Below are positions 34,626-43,825 of a DNA stretch of 64,000 bases, piece by piece. The position numbers and the translations under genes were made by a program. The notes under the pieces are model-generated. The model saw only the letters and a program-made list of their open reading frames with translations, searched no databases and was not told the DNA's origin. This DNA comes from Oceanisphaera avium. GTDB lineage: Bacteria; Pseudomonadota; Gammaproteobacteria; Enterobacterales; Aeromonadaceae. How positions within the stretch are numbered: position 1 is the first letter of the stretch; each line of letters begins with the position of its first letter. The stretch is from positions 2,418,501-2,482,500 of the forward strand of contig NZ_CP021376.1 in assembly GCF_002157875.1 (NCBI RefSeq). Direction: 5' to 3'.

Positions 34626-35120
34626 TTATAAAATAACCGGCGCATTAGCTAGGCTATCTTGATGGTGATCCCCAAAGGGGGCCTGAGCCTTTAAAATGGC
34701 TTGAATGGTGTCAATGGCGGCTAATACCCCATGTTGGTAATGGCCTTTTGCCAGGCTCTCTTGTAGATTTTCGCACACTCTTTGCCACTGCGCGCTACTG
34801 GCAGTAATACCACGGTCGGCGACGATTTCTATGGCCCGTCTATCGAGTGCTAAATAGAGTAACACGCCGCTATTGAACGGCGTATCCCATACTTTTAGTC
34901 GGCCATAAACCTCTAGTGCCCGCAGTTCTGGGTCTGCCTCATGGCTAGGCATTGTCGCTTCCACTGCCACCACCAGCTCGCCGGTGTGCTCGGTTTCGCC
35001 TTGGCGAATATGCTCAGCTATTTTGGCTAGCATAGCTTCATTAAAATGGCGTCTGCGTAGCCAGTGGCCATGCATGGCAGCCAGTCCCATTAACTGTTTA
35101 ATGTTACTGCGCATGCTCAT
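34626..35120 (-). CDS. TPM-domain protein without signal peptide
   Basis: The product is about 164 residues long, in the TPM_phosphatase (YgcG-like) fold: HTGELVVAVEATMP, then LEVYGRLKVWDTPFNSGVLLYLALDRRAIEIVADRGI, the signature strand region. Unlike its neighbour it has neither a signal peptide nor a membrane helix, and the Gly-rich tail is absent. ATG 35120 follows a GGGGAG and is used instead of the longer frame from 35147. It is last of a lemA-TPM-TPM group on one strand with short gaps, so the three are probably co-transcribed. Confidence 0.8.
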   Translation of the reverse strand: MSMRSNIKQLMGLAAMHGHWLRRRHFNEAMLAKIAEHIRQGETEHTGELVVAVEATMPSHEADPELRALEVYGRLKVWDTPFNSGVLLYLALDRRAIEIVADRGITASSAQWQRVCENLQESLAKGHYQHGVLAAIDTIQAILKAQAPFGDHHQDSLANAPVIL

Positions 35121-35163
35121 GTTTACTCCCCAATCCCTAATCCTCAATCTCTAGCTGTGCTGT

Positions 35164-36036
35164 TTACCAACCTCCAGAGGCACCGCCGCCGCCACTTCTA
35201 CCGCCACCACCGCCACCAAATCCCCCGCCTCCACCGCCGCGCCTCCCTCTGGTGCTGCCTAAGCCTCCTAAAAAAGCGCCACGGCGAGAAGCGCGCGCCG
35301 AGTTGCCTCGTCCTCCTGCGCCAAACACCTTACCTACTAACGATAAGACAAACGCCACTGCGGCGGCGAACAGCGCTAAAATCAGACTGCCAAAAATAAA
35401 GAAAGTGAATAAGCCTATGGTCACAGCGCTCGCCAGCGGCGGAAGCACAACAGCGAAAATTGCCAACGGTAGTAACATACTCCAAGAGCCTTGTTCACTG
35501 CTACTTTGGCTAGCAGGCGGCGGTAAGGGCTCTCCTGCAACTAACGCCATGATCTTTTTAACGCCTTCTTGGATCCCGCCAACATAGTCATCTTTTTTAA
35601 AATAGGGCGTGATAAATTCATTGATAATTCGCCCAGCTTGTAAGTCGGTAATCGCCCCTTCTAGACCATATCCCACTTCAATACGCAGCCGCCGATCCTG
35701 TTTGGCAACTAATAACAGCACGCCATCATCAATTTTTTCACGACCTAATTGCCACTGGTCATACACGCGGCGGCTATATTGAGCGATGTCTTCTTCGCCG
35801 GTGGTGGGCACCACCAGCACAAAAATTTGCGCGCCTTTGTTTTGCTCAAAGGCACTAAGTTGTTGTGCAAGCGCGCTGTGTTGAGCCTTACTAAAAGTAT
35901 GAGTCGTATCGACCACCCAGTTATCCAGTTTAGGTAAAGCAAGTGGGGCCGCCGTTACTGGCCAAGCCAGCATCAACAGCAGCATCAATGCCATTCCCAG
36001 TATGGCCGAGGGCTTAGACTTAATGGGGTGGGCCAT
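35164..36036 (-). CDS. TPM-domain membrane protein with Gly-rich tail (YgcG-like)
   Basis: The product is about 290 residues long. A signal peptide (MLLLMLAWPVTAAP) leads into a TPM domain (DNWVVDTTHTFSKA; then IDDGVLLLVAKQDRRLRIEVGYG). Hydrophobic helices around residues 190-250 follow, and the tail is glycine- and arginine-rich (GGGGGFGGGGGG, SGGW end). The YgcG family is membrane-bound, with the TPM domain outside. ATG 36036 has AAGGAG; a GTG at 36045 would overlap it. It lies 15 bases after lemA. In E. coli and others YgcG/LemA pairing is common; function remains unknown. Confidence 0.88.
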   Translation of the reverse strand: MAHPIKSKPSAILGMALMLLLMLAWPVTAAPLALPKLDNWVVDTTHTFSKAQHSALAQQLSAFEQNKGAQIFVLVVPTTGEEDIAQYSRRVYDQWQLGREKIDDGVLLLVAKQDRRLRIEVGYGLEGAITDLQAGRIINEFITPYFKKDDYVGGIQEGVKKIMALVAGEPLPPPASQSSSEQGSWSMLLPLAIFAVVLPPLASAVTIGLFTFFIFGSLILALFAAAVAFVLSLVGKVFGAGGRGNSARASRRGAFLGGLGSTRGRRGGGGGGFGGGGGGRSGGGGASGGW

Positions 36037-36051
36037 TATGCTCACTCCTTA

Positions 36052-36675
36052 TTAGTTTGCCGGTGCGCTGGTGGGGGTATTAGGCATATCAAAGCGCACT
36101 TCAGGGTTTTTCATAATCTCTGCCTGGCGCTCTACACCGTAATTATCTTTTACCTGATAACCCATTATTTTGGCGGTGATCACCGTAGGAAATTGGCGAA
36201 TATATTGATTATAGGCTTGAACCGCTTGAACAAAGCGACCCCGCTCGGTGGCGATACGATTTTCAGTGCCTTCCAGTTGGATCATTAAATCGCGCACTAG
36301 GCCATCGCTTTTAAGCTCAGGATAATTTTCTGATACCGCCATTAATCGTGACAATGCCGAAGATAGCTCGCCTTGAGCTTGGTTAAAGCGTTGCATTAAA
36401 GCCGGGTCGTCTAAATCGTTCACATTTACATTAATTTGCCCCACTTTAGCGCGCGCTTCGGTTACATCAGTTAATACTGTGCGCTCTTGGCTCATATACG
36501 CATTGACTGAGCTCACTAACTTAGGCACTAAGTCGGCTCGGCGTTCATATTGGTTTAAGGCCTGTGACCAGGTGGCGTTAACTGCTTCATCGAGCGTTTG
36601 TATTTGATTGTAGCCACAGCCGCTTAAGCTAAGGGTGATGAGCGCAAAAACTAAAGCGTGAAGGTAACTTTTCAT
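36052..36675 (-). CDS. lemA: LemA family protein
   Basis: The 207-residue predicted lipoprotein has signal peptide SLSGCGYN. The LemA fold is a helical bundle; visible signatures are VNATWSQALNQYERRADLVPKLV and LSRLMAVSENYPELKSD. LemA proteins are membrane-associated coiled-coil proteins of unclear function, usually paired with TPM-domain proteins as here. The ATG at 36675 has AGGAA upstream. It is first of the three-gene group with the two TPM genes. Confidence 0.92.
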   Translation of the reverse strand: MKSYLHALVFALITLSLSGCGYNQIQTLDEAVNATWSQALNQYERRADLVPKLVSSVNAYMSQERTVLTDVTEARAKVGQINVNVNDLDDPALMQRFNQAQGELSSALSRLMAVSENYPELKSDGLVRDLMIQLEGTENRIATERGRFVQAVQAYNQYIRQFPTVITAKIMGYQVKDNYGVERQAEIMKNPEVRFDMPNTPTSAPAN

Positions 36676-36724
36676 AATAGGGTTCCTGCTATTCGCTAAT
36701 AAGGAAGATGCTTAACTGTTGGCA

Positions 36725-37291
36725 CTATGACTTTTTAGGCTGTGCTTCAGGCGGATAAACTAGCTCACCTTGGTCAATTTCTACCGGTTCGGCGCCCCAT
36801 TTACCTAGCTGATGTTCTTCGATCAGCGTTTGCTGTTTCGGGCCATCAATAATGTGTTTTACCTGCCAGCCGTGAGTGGCCAGCCAGTTACTGATCAATA
36901 ATCGATGGCATCGTGCGGGATGGCGCTCTGAGCAACAAATGGCAATTCGTTGCTCGTCCGCTTCTGCTTGCAATTGCTTAATGGCGTCCTGAAATTCGGC
37001 GGTGAGTGTGTAATCTGCATAGTTATGAAACGACTGATTTTGCCAGCCGTCATTAAGCGCTTCGTCTATTTCTGTGGATTTTCTACGCCGTCCGCCTAGG
37101 TGGGGGCAATGCTGGTAGGCAATGCCATTGTCCGGTAACCACTGGCGCAGTTGGTCTTGGTGAAAATGGGGAAACTTGCGACTACCAGGAAAGGCGCGAA
37201 CATCCACTAGTTTCTCAATACCGGCATCCTTGAGCAGTCGTAAAAACTCTTGCTGGCTGTGAGTCGAATGGCCGACCGTATAGATTTCCAT
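36725..37291 (-). CDS. DUF488 family protein
   Basis: The product is about 188 residues long. The DUF488 pattern is clear: IYTVGHSTHSQQEFLRLL, then DVRAFPGSRKFPHF, LGGRRRK and CCSERHPARCHR (Cys/His-rich, about residue 126). The fold has been linked to small nucleic-acid- or nucleotide-related enzymes, but no activity is established. ATG 37291 with AGGAG is used; the frame is open to 37369 but the extra 26 residues lack family similarity. It lies upstream of lemA on the same strand, with an untranslated gap of about 50 bases. Confidence 0.88.
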   Translation of the reverse strand: MEIYTVGHSTHSQQEFLRLLKDAGIEKLVDVRAFPGSRKFPHFHQDQLRQWLPDNGIAYQHCPHLGGRRRKSTEIDEALNDGWQNQSFHNYADYTLTAEFQDAIKQLQAEADEQRIAICCSERHPARCHRLLISNWLATHGWQVKHIIDGPKQQTLIEEHQLGKWGAEPVEIDQGELVYPPEAQPKKS

Positions 37292-37474
37292 GACAGCTCC
37301 TGTGCTTAGTTGGCGCTTAGGCTTCTTTGCTCCTCTTATGTTTATAGCAGAGATAGCTCTCAGACTCATAGTTGGCTTTTAGCAGGCCGCTACTTTATTA
37401 GCGCTGGCGCTCACTGAGCTATAGGAAAGATGTGGGCGCCTGCGTGGCTAAAAAAGACCCTTTTTGTATAAATA

Positions 37475-37505
37475 ATGACAATTAATCGACAAAGTAAGTT
37501 ATATT
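37475..37505 (+). promoter_or_regulatory. possible promoter of the CopG-esterase unit
   Basis: ATGACA (37475-37480) and TTATAT (37499-37504) are spaced by 18 bases, with the palindrome 37517-37532 just downstream. The match is weak and not confirmed. Confidence 0.3.
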
Positions 37506-37516
37506 GACTCCACACG

Positions 37517-37532
37517 CCATCCATATGGATGG
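37517..37532. promoter_or_regulatory. perfect 16-bp palindrome, candidate operator
   Basis: CCATCCATATGGATGG is fully self-complementary and lies 59 bases before the CopG-like gene, in the position where a repressor would block early transcription. Ribbon-helix-helix regulators bind such inverted repeats, so it is a candidate autoregulatory site. Confidence 0.5.
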
Positions 37533-37590
37533 TTAATTGTTGAGTCTTTATCTTTAATATTTGCTAAAAGCCTGATCACAAGGAGCTGAG

Positions 37591-38007
37591 ATGAGCGTAC
37601 ATGAGCTAAAAAGAAAGCCGAGCGAGACCAGTGAAAAACTTACCATCAACTTAGGGGTGGTGGATTTAGGACAGGTAGATTTACTGGTACAAGAAGGCTT
37701 TTATGCTAATCGCAGTGATCTTATTCGTACCGCGATTCGTAATCAGCTAGCGGTGCATGCCGAGGTAGTAAAAGAAACCGTGGCCCGTAAAACCTATGTG
37801 CTAGGGCTGCAATATTACAGTCGCAGTGACTTAGAGGCGCTACAAGCCCAAGGTGAAATGCTGCAAATTCAAGTCTTAGGCTTAGCCAATATTGCCGATG
37901 ATGTCTCTCCCGAGCTTGCGCTAGCAACTATTGAGTCCATATCTGTGCTCGGCGCTCTGCAAGCCAGCAAGGCGGTAAAGGCCGCACTGGCTAATCGAAT
38001 TTATTAA
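37591..38007 (+). CDS. CopG/NikR-like ribbon-helix-helix regulator
   Basis: The 138-residue protein has a short charged lead, then a ribbon-helix-helix DNA-binding domain (EKLTINLGVVDLGQVDLLVQ followed by FYANRSDLIRTAIRNQL, about 16-53). An 80-residue C-terminal part follows that might bind a ligand or partner; nothing there resembles the NikR nickel site. ATG 37591 has AAGGAG. It lies 27 bases upstream of the esterase gene, so they are probably co-transcribed, and a palindrome sits in its promoter region. Regulation of the esterase by this protein is inference. Confidence 0.85.
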   Translation: MSVHELKRKPSETSEKLTINLGVVDLGQVDLLVQEGFYANRSDLIRTAIRNQLAVHAEVVKETVARKTYVLGLQYYSRSDLEALQAQGEMLQIQVLGLANIADDVSPELALATIESISVLGALQASKAVKAALANRIY

Positions 38008-38034
38008 CGCTGCAATGCGTATAAGGAATTGACA

Positions 38035-39342
38035 ATGAACTTTCCTAATAATGAAACCTTAATGGCCCATTTACAGCAAGCCACGCGCTTAACTAATGCC
38101 GGTCAATTACAACAAGCCACCGCACTCATTCAACGTGCCTTGCAAGGTAAACCTGTGGCACAAACGGCTGCGCGCTCCGCCGACTTTACAGATGGCGCGC
38201 TGTTTGAAGGTCAATGCTATGAAGTAGATAAAGAAGAGATAGAAAGTAACCATGGGCCAAGCAAGCGTGCGAAAAAATCTGCCACAAACCGCGAGCACGC
38301 AGCAGATGAAGCAGTAACACCGCCATGGAGCGGCGCATTTGCTGGCGAAAGTGCCTCTGAGCTGACTAAAGTGGGATTAGGCGGGGTTAGCAAACAATGG
38401 CGAGATACACTCTCTGGCTTAAAAGTTAAGCAGCCGAGCCCTGCGTTGCCTGAGGGAGCGACCTTTAATAACGCCACTTTTGCAAATGCAGCGGGCAGTC
38501 GAGATTATAAGCTCTATGTGCCCAGTAGTTATCAGGGGCAAGCCTTGCCGTTAGTGGTGATGCTTCATGGCTGTACGCAAAACCCCGATGACTTTGCTGC
38601 AGGCACCGGCATGAATCTTTTAGCAGAAAAAACGCCTTGTTTGGTGCTGTATCCGGCACAAAGGGGCAGCGCTAATCATTCTCGATGTTGGAACTGGTTT
38701 AAGCCAAGTGATCAGCGCCGTGATGCCGGAGAGCCGGCCATTATTGCCGACATGACTCGCCAAATTATTAAAGAGTATCGGCTTGATAAACAACGTGTCT
38801 ATGTAGCAGGACTTTCTGCCGGCGGCGCTATGGCCACCACTTTGGCTCAGCTTTATCCTGAGCTTTACGCAGCAGTGGGAGTCCACTCTGGCTTGCCTTA
38901 TGGCGTGGCCCAAGATATGCCCTCCGCCTTAGCGGCTATGCAAGGCTCAGCAAGCCCGCTTGCAGGGCTTAATCAGTCACGTTCCAGAGCTGTGAATGGT
39001 GAGAAAATTCCTGCCATTATTTTTCACGGTGACCAAGACAGCACAGTGCACCCTAGTAATGGGGAGCGGGTAGCAGCGCAGTATCTTGCGGGTGCCGCTT
39101 TATCACCTTCTAAAACTCAGCCACAACAGCGCACAGGAAAGGTAGCCAAAGGCCGCTCTTACACCTGTACGGTTCACTCTCACAGTAATGGCAAATCGCT
39201 ACTGGAGCTGTGGTCTATTCACGGAGGCGCTCACGCGTGGGCGGGGGGTGATAGCGCGGGCTCTTACACAGATCCTAAAGGCCCTAACGCCTCACGGGAA
39301 ATGCTGCGCTTTTTCCTCGCCCATCCAAAAAACGCCTCATAA
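38035..39342 (+). CDS. PHB depolymerase family esterase
   Basis: The 435-residue alpha/beta hydrolase belongs to the esterase/PHB-depolymerase family. The oxyanion segment PLVVMLHGCTQNPDDFAAGTG lies near residue 185. The nucleophile is in VAGLSAGGAMATTL (about 265), the catalytic Asp in IIFHGDQDSTVHP and the His in WSIHGGAHAWAGG. No signal peptide is seen, so it acts in the cytoplasm, unless exported by another route. The N-terminal 40 residues (LMAHLQQATRLTNAGQLQQA) form a helical lead. ATG 38035 has AAGGAA. It follows the CopG-like gene. The substrate may be polyhydroxyalkanoate or an ester; no phaC or phasin is nearby. Confidence 0.85.
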   Translation: MNFPNNETLMAHLQQATRLTNAGQLQQATALIQRALQGKPVAQTAARSADFTDGALFEGQCYEVDKEEIESNHGPSKRAKKSATNREHAADEAVTPPWSGAFAGESASELTKVGLGGVSKQWRDTLSGLKVKQPSPALPEGATFNNATFANAAGSRDYKLYVPSSYQGQALPLVVMLHGCTQNPDDFAAGTGMNLLAEKTPCLVLYPAQRGSANHSRCWNWFKPSDQRRDAGEPAIIADMTRQIIKEYRLDKQRVYVAGLSAGGAMATTLAQLYPELYAAVGVHSGLPYGVAQDMPSALAAMQGSASPLAGLNQSRSRAVNGEKIPAIIFHGDQDSTVHPSNGERVAAQYLAGAALSPSKTQPQQRTGKVAKGRSYTCTVHSHSNGKSLLELWSIHGGAHAWAGGDSAGSYTDPKGPNASREMLRFFLAHPKNAS

Positions 39343-39354
39343 TAAGCGGCAGTA

Positions 39355-39391
39355 AAAAAGCCCCAGTGCTGTGTTCGGTACTGGGGCTTTT
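39355..39391. terminator. terminator after the esterase gene and ppc
   Basis: Arms GCCCCAGT (39360-39367) and ACTGGGGC (39380-39387) are flanked by A6 and T-rich ends, placed between two converging genes. It can serve both. Confidence 0.88.
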
Positions 39392-39416
39392 GCTTGTATT
39401 TTACTTACAGCGGTGT

Positions 39417-42059
39417 CTATCCCGTATTACGCATCCCTGCCGCGATACCGGCGATGGTCACCATGAGTGCTTGATCTAATACCGGATGAATATCTCCTTG
39501 CTGGCGGGAGCGTTTTAATAGCTCGGCCTGCAAAACATTTAACGGATCTGTGTAGGGATTACGTAGCTTAATGGACTCTTTTATCCAAGGTTCACTGACT
39601 AATAACTCAGCTTGTTCTTTCAGTTGTAAAATAAGCGCCATGCTATCGCGCAGCTCATTGCGCAACCGCTTACCCAAAGGCTTTAGCTCATCAGGTACTA
39701 ATAGTGCATCGTAATAGGCGGCTAGGCTAATATCAGTTTTTAAAAACACCATTTCTAGCATATCGAGCCGAGCTCTAAAAAATGGCCAGCCTTTGTTCAT
39801 CGCTAGCAGGGTACTTTCTTGACCCTCGGCAATGACTGCTGCTAGGCCTTTATGCGCTCCCAGCCAAGCAGGGAGCATCAGTCGATTTTGTGTCCAGGCA
39901 AAAATCCAAGGGATGGCGCGCAAACTTTCTACGCCGCCATCGGCTTTTCGCTTGGCGGGACGTGAGCCCAGCGGCAGTTTGCCTAGCTCTAACTCTGGAG
40001 TGGCGGCGCGAAAGTAGGGCACAAAGTCTGGCTCGTCACGGATAAGCGCTCGATAATGAGCACACGACACCTCACTTAAGGTATCCATTATTTTCCGCCA
40101 TTGTGGCTCTGGCTCGGGCGGTGGTAATAAGTTGGCCTCTAATACGGCACTGGCATAAAGCGCTAAGCTGTCAAGCGCTACTTTTGGTAAACCAAACTTA
40201 AAGCGGATCATTTCCCCTTGTTCCGTCACCCTTAAGCCGCCCTGAGTTGAGCCCGGCGGCTGCGCTAAAATCGCTTGATGAGCTGGGCCGCCACCGCGCC
40301 CTAAGCTACCACCTCGACCATGAAAAAGAGTGAGCTTAATTTGTGCTTGCTCACTTAATGCTACCAGTTTTTCCATAGCGCTATATTGGGCCCAGCCGGC
40401 GGCCATCATGCCGGCATCTTTTGCCGAGTCGGAATAGCCAATCATCACGTATTGGCGACCTGCTAGGTAGCCACGATACCAAGGCAAGCTATAGAGCTGC
40501 TTAATGACCTCGGCGCCCTTGTTTAAGTCATCGAGGGTTTCAAATAAGGGCGCCACCGGTAGCGCAAAGTCCACACCATTTTCTTTTAGTAATAGCTGTA
40601 CTGCCAATACATCCGATGGCGCGCTAGCCATAGAAATAATATAAATGCCAAAGGCCTCTGGCGGGTGCTGAGCAATAACTTGGCAAGTTGCTAGCACTTC
40701 TTGAGTGTCGGCACTGGCTTGCCAATGGTGAGGCAGCAAAGGCCGGCGGGAGGCCAATTCATTTAGTAAAAAAGCCTGTTTATCTGCTTCGCTCCATTCA
40801 CTGTAATCACCTAATCCTAAATAACGGGTGATCTCGGCCAGTGCTTTTGCATGGCGCTCGCCATCTTGGCGAATATCTAATTTAAGTAAATGAATACCAA
40901 AGCAGGCCACTTTACGAATGACATCCAGCAGTAAGCCATCGGCAATTTTGCCCAATCCGCAAGCTTGCAGTGAGCGATAACATAACTCTAAAGGTTGGCG
41001 CAGCTGCTCGTTGTGGGTAATTAAATCTCGGGCATCGGTATTTTGTCCTTGTACCTTAGCATTCAAATGCAGCAGTGTTTCTCGTAAATCTTCGCGCAGT
41101 TTTCGCAGCAATGCGCGATAAGGCTCATCACTTTCTCCACGACTCGGTGTGAGGGATTGGCTGGCTAATATAAGTTCATCGCTAGCTTCTGACATAGAGA
41201 GCTCAGAAACCAGCTCTTGAATGTCACTTAAAAATAACGAACTAGCCACCCAGCGTCCTAATAACAACACTTCTTCTGTTACCTGAGCGGTGACAAAAGG
41301 GTTACCGTCGCGATCGCCGCCCATCCAAGAAGTAAAACGAATAGGAGCCGCATCCAGCGGCAGCCTAACGCCTAGCTCGGCCTGGGTTTGTTGTTCGAGT
41401 TGGCGCATAAACTGAGGCAGGGCAGGCCACAGGCTATTTTCAATAACCGCAAAGCCCCAGCGTGCTTCATCTACGGGAGTGGGACGTTGAGAGCGAATTT
41501 CTTTACTGTGCCAACCTTGGGTGATCAGCTGCTCGATACGCGCTATTAGCTCAGCGTGTTCGTTACTGGGCAAATCGAGCTCAAGTGCGGCTAAACAGTC
41601 ATTAAGTTGCACATGTTTATGGATAAAAGTGCGCCGGGTAACTTCTGTGGGGTGTGCGGTTAGCACTAAGTCGATATCGAGCTCGCTGAGCGCTGCCGTA
41701 ATGCGCTCAGGTTCAATCTGCGCCGCTTTAAGACGTTGTAATACTTCATGTATTGGCCCCGCGCCGGCATTGCGCTGCGTTTGGCGAGAAATAGTATGAA
41801 ATTGTTCAGCTACATTGGCTAAGTTTAAAAACTGGCTAAAGGCGCGCGCCACTGGCAAGAGCTCGTCATCACTTAGTTGTTTTAAGGTGTCGATTAATCG
41901 GGTTTCGTCTTGCTCATTACCTTGACGGGCAGACTTAGCTAATTGGCGAATAGTTTCTATTTTATCTAAAAACTCCGCGCCGAGATGATCTTTAATCGCC
42001 TCGCCCAGTAATTGCCCCAACAGGCCAACGTTTGCCCTTAGTGGTGCATGATTATCCAT
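39417..42059 (-). CDS. ppc: phosphoenolpyruvate carboxylase
   Basis: The 880-residue enzyme fixes bicarbonate onto phosphoenolpyruvate to give oxaloacetate. The catalytic His region is [14 protein letters not shown] (about 132-145); [15 protein letters not shown] (about 541-555) and [14 protein letters not shown] (about 576-589) are the active-site and phosphate-binding signatures. The C-terminus [11 protein letters not shown] is the conserved ending. The ATG at 42059 follows AAGGAT. It lies beside argE, as in E. coli and vibrios, supplying oxaloacetate for aspartate-derived amino acids. Confidence 0.98.
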   Translation of the reverse strand: MDNHAPLRANVGLLGQLLGEAIKDHLGAEFLDKIETIRQLAKSARQGNEQDETRLIDTLKQLSDDELLPVARAFSQFLNLANVAEQFHTISRQTQRNAGAGPIHEVLQRLKAAQIEPERITAALSELDIDLVLTAHPTEVTRRTFIHKHVQLNDCLAALELDLPSNEHAELIARIEQLITQGWHSKEIRSQRPTPVDEARWGFAVIENSLWPALPQFMRQLEQQTQAELGVRLPLDAAPIRFTSWMGGDRDGNPFVTAQVTEEVLLLGRWVASSLFLSDIQELVSELSMSEASDELILASQSLTPSRGESDEPYRALLRKLREDLRETLLHLNAKVQGQNTDARDLITHNEQLRQPLELCYRSLQACGLGKIADGLLLDVIRKVACFGIHLLKLDIRQDGERHAKALAEITRYLGLGDYSEWSEADKQAFLLNELASRRPLLPHHWQASADTQEVLATCQVIAQHPPEAFGIYIISMASAPSDVLAVQLLLKENGVDFALPVAPLFETLDDLNKGAEVIKQLYSLPWYRGYLAGRQYVMIGYSDSAKDAGMMAAGWAQYSAMEKLVALSEQAQIKLTLFHGRGGSLGRGGGPAHQAILAQPPGSTQGGLRVTEQGEMIRFKFGLPKVALDSLALYASAVLEANLLPPPEPEPQWRKIMDTLSEVSCAHYRALIRDEPDFVPYFRAATPELELGKLPLGSRPAKRKADGGVESLRAIPWIFAWTQNRLMLPAWLGAHKGLAAVIAEGQESTLLAMNKGWPFFRARLDMLEMVFLKTDISLAAYYDALLVPDELKPLGKRLRNELRDSMALILQLKEQAELLVSEPWIKESIKLRNPYTDPLNVLQAELLKRSRQQGDIHPVLDQALMVTIAGIAAGMRNTG

Positions 42060-42181
42060 ATCTGTGCATCCTTAATGTGAAGTTATTGCTTGCAAACCAT
42101 ATAGCCAGCTTTCCCCAACACGGTCAATTGTGATAAGCCCAGAGTGGATAAAATCTGTGAGGGGCGAAGCATAAAGAGTGG

Positions 42182-42302
42182 AGGGGAAGTGCCAACTCGC
42201 GCTGCTCTTAATCTTTACGTCGTCATCCTTATGACAACCGGTGAGGGTGAAGGGGAAGTGCCAACCGCTGGCCTTAATCTTTACGCCGTCATCCTGATGA
42301 AC
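42182..42302. repeat. imperfect tandem duplication between ppc and argE
   Basis: Two copies of about 52 bases (42182-42235 and 42251-42302) share AGGGGAAGTGCCAAC and TTAATCTTTACG(T/C)CGTCATCCT, differing by small substitutions and gaps. Both lie in the 362-base gap upstream of ppc. The right copy runs into the REP-like element at 42285. Confidence 0.75.
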
Positions 42303-42352
42303 ATCAGGATCTCGCTTTAGATTGTTAGAACATAAATGCGAGATACCGAGGT
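42285..42352 (-). repeat. dispersed REP-like hairpin element, copy 2
   Basis: This reverse-complement relative of 1479-1551 contains a hairpin with arms ATCCTGAT (42291-42298) and ATCAGGAT (42303-42310) around a four-base loop. CTCG then leads into the conserved AGATACCGAGG. Two copies in one 64-kb window at unrelated loci point to a dispersed family. Confidence 0.65.
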
Positions 42353-42383
42353 CGTCATACCGAACTAGGATCCGGTATGACGA
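42352..42383. other. 11-bp perfect inverted repeat downstream of argE
   Basis: TCGTCATACCG (42352-42362) and CGGTATGACGA (42373-42383) surround a ten-base loop. It abuts the REP-like element and could be part of a composite repeat or act as a weak transcript end for argE; no U-run follows. Confidence 0.6.
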
Positions 42384-42421
42384 TGGTGAGGGTATGGGGT
42401 GTCTTTAGCTAGGCGCTGCCT

Positions 42422-43582
42422 TTACTTTTGCTCTAAACAAAAGCGATTTACTAAGCGCTGGATAATATCAAGGGTGGGCTTAACGAAAGACAAGTCCAAG
42501 TATTCGTCGGGTTGGTGCGCTTGGGCAATATGACCTGGACCCAGTACGATAGTTTGACAGCCTAACTGATTAATAAAGGGCGCTTCGGTGCAGTAGTTTA
42601 CCGCTTCGGCAGGATTACCTGATATCTCGGCGGCGGCTAGTACTAATTCGCCGTTAGGATCCGTGCCATAAGGAGGAATAGGCTCATGTAAATGGAATAA
42701 TTCCAGTGCGCCTGGGTATTGCTGTTTAATGGGCTCGATGGCGTGATGTAGTAAGCCCATTAGCTCATCGGGGCCCACGCCTGGGATCGGGCGCATATCG
42801 AAATTTAGCTCACAGCAGGCACAAATACGGTTAGGGCTATCGCCGCCATTGAGTGAGCCTAAGTTTAGCGTCGGTTGTGGCACCTTAAAATGGTGGTTAC
42901 CGTAGTTCTCTTTTAATTGGCGCTGTAGATCTAATAAACGCCCCATCACTTGGTGCATAATTTCCAGCGCATTAGTGCCATTGGCGGGATCTGAGCTGTG
43001 GCCGCTTTTACCAGTAATACGAATGCCTTCCGACATATGGCCTTTATGCATCATTACCGGCACTAAGCCGGTCGGCTCACCAATCACCGCATATTCGGGT
43101 TTAATGGCCATGGCACTGGCAATGGCGCGCGCGCCAGCCATGGTGGTTTCTTCATCGGCAGTGGCTAAAATACGGATCGGTTTGGTTAACTTGCTTAAGT
43201 CCATGTCTTTAAGGGCTTCAATAATAAAGGCAAAAAAGCCTTTCATATCAATCACCCCTAAGCCATAAAGGCGGCCATTTTCTTCTGTTAATTTAAAAGG
43301 ATCTTTAGTCCAGCGGCCTTCATCATACGGCACGGTATCGGTGTGGCCGGCTAACAGTAGGCCGCCATCACCTTCGCCGCGAGTAGCGATTAAGTTAAAC
43401 TTGCCGGGTAAGCCCTCAAGCTCGGTAACTTCTACCGCAAAACCGAGCTTGCTAAACCAGTCGGCTAATAAACGGATGACTTTTTCATTACTTTGGTCCC
43501 AACTTGGATCTGTGCTGCTAATGGAGGGCAGGGCGATTAAATCTCGATACATATCTAGTAGTTGAAACTGGGTAGATGACAT
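42422..43582 (-). CDS. argE: acetylornithine deacetylase
   Basis: The 386-residue M20-family zinc enzyme removes the acetyl group from N-acetylornithine, giving ornithine. Metal/catalytic regions: [16 protein letters not shown] (about 75-90), the Asp of [19 protein letters not shown], and GEPTG, with the late [26 protein letters not shown] carrying a zinc His. The ATG at 43582 has GGAG upstream. It is divergent from argC, sharing a promoter region with two ARG boxes. Use of ArgE keeps the linear, not the cyclic, route to ornithine. Confidence 0.97.
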   Translation of the reverse strand: MSSTQFQLLDMYRDLIALPSISSTDPSWDQSNEKVIRLLADWFSKLGFAVEVTELEGLPGKFNLIATRGEGDGGLLLAGHTDTVPYDEGRWTKDPFKLTEENGRLYGLGVIDMKGFFAFIIEALKDMDLSKLTKPIRILATADEETTMAGARAIASAMAIKPEYAVIGEPTGLVPVMMHKGHMSEGIRITGKSGHSSDPANGTNALEIMHQVMGRLLDLQRQLKENYGNHHFKVPQPTLNLGSLNGGDSPNRICACCELNFDMRPIPGVGPDELMGLLHHAIEPIKQQYPGALELFHLHEPIPPYGTDPNGELVLAAAEISGNPAEAVNYCTEAPFINQLGCQTIVLGPGHIAQAHQPDEYLDLSFVKPTLDIIQRLVNRFCLEQK

Positions 43583-43600
43583 AGGGTCTCCAAAAAATTG

Positions 43601-43639
43601 CGCAAATTTATATTCAATAATGTTGCATAACTATTTTAT
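43601..43639. promoter_or_regulatory. pair of ARG boxes between argE and argC
   Basis: Two 18-bp sites separated by 3 bp, the spacing of ArgR operators. Box 1 (43601-43618) is CAAAT-4-ATTCA and box 2 (43622-43639) TGCAT-4-ATTTT, against TGAAT-4-ATTCA. ArgR with arginine should repress both divergent units. Each box is imperfect, but the double arrangement and position support it. Confidence 0.75.
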
Positions 43640-43825
43640 CATTGCTAGTCTGGCAGCTTATTCTTTTCCAAGTATTTAGCGTAGCAAATGGCCATGTTTT
43701 TCCCTTCTTTATTCAAGCGACGACGACCGCTCGCCTAAGCCATGACCTTAGGGTGACATAAGCCCTCAAAACACGCTAGGCTGACGCCTACACTCTTACG
43801 TCTTACAAATAAACGGACATGCCTC

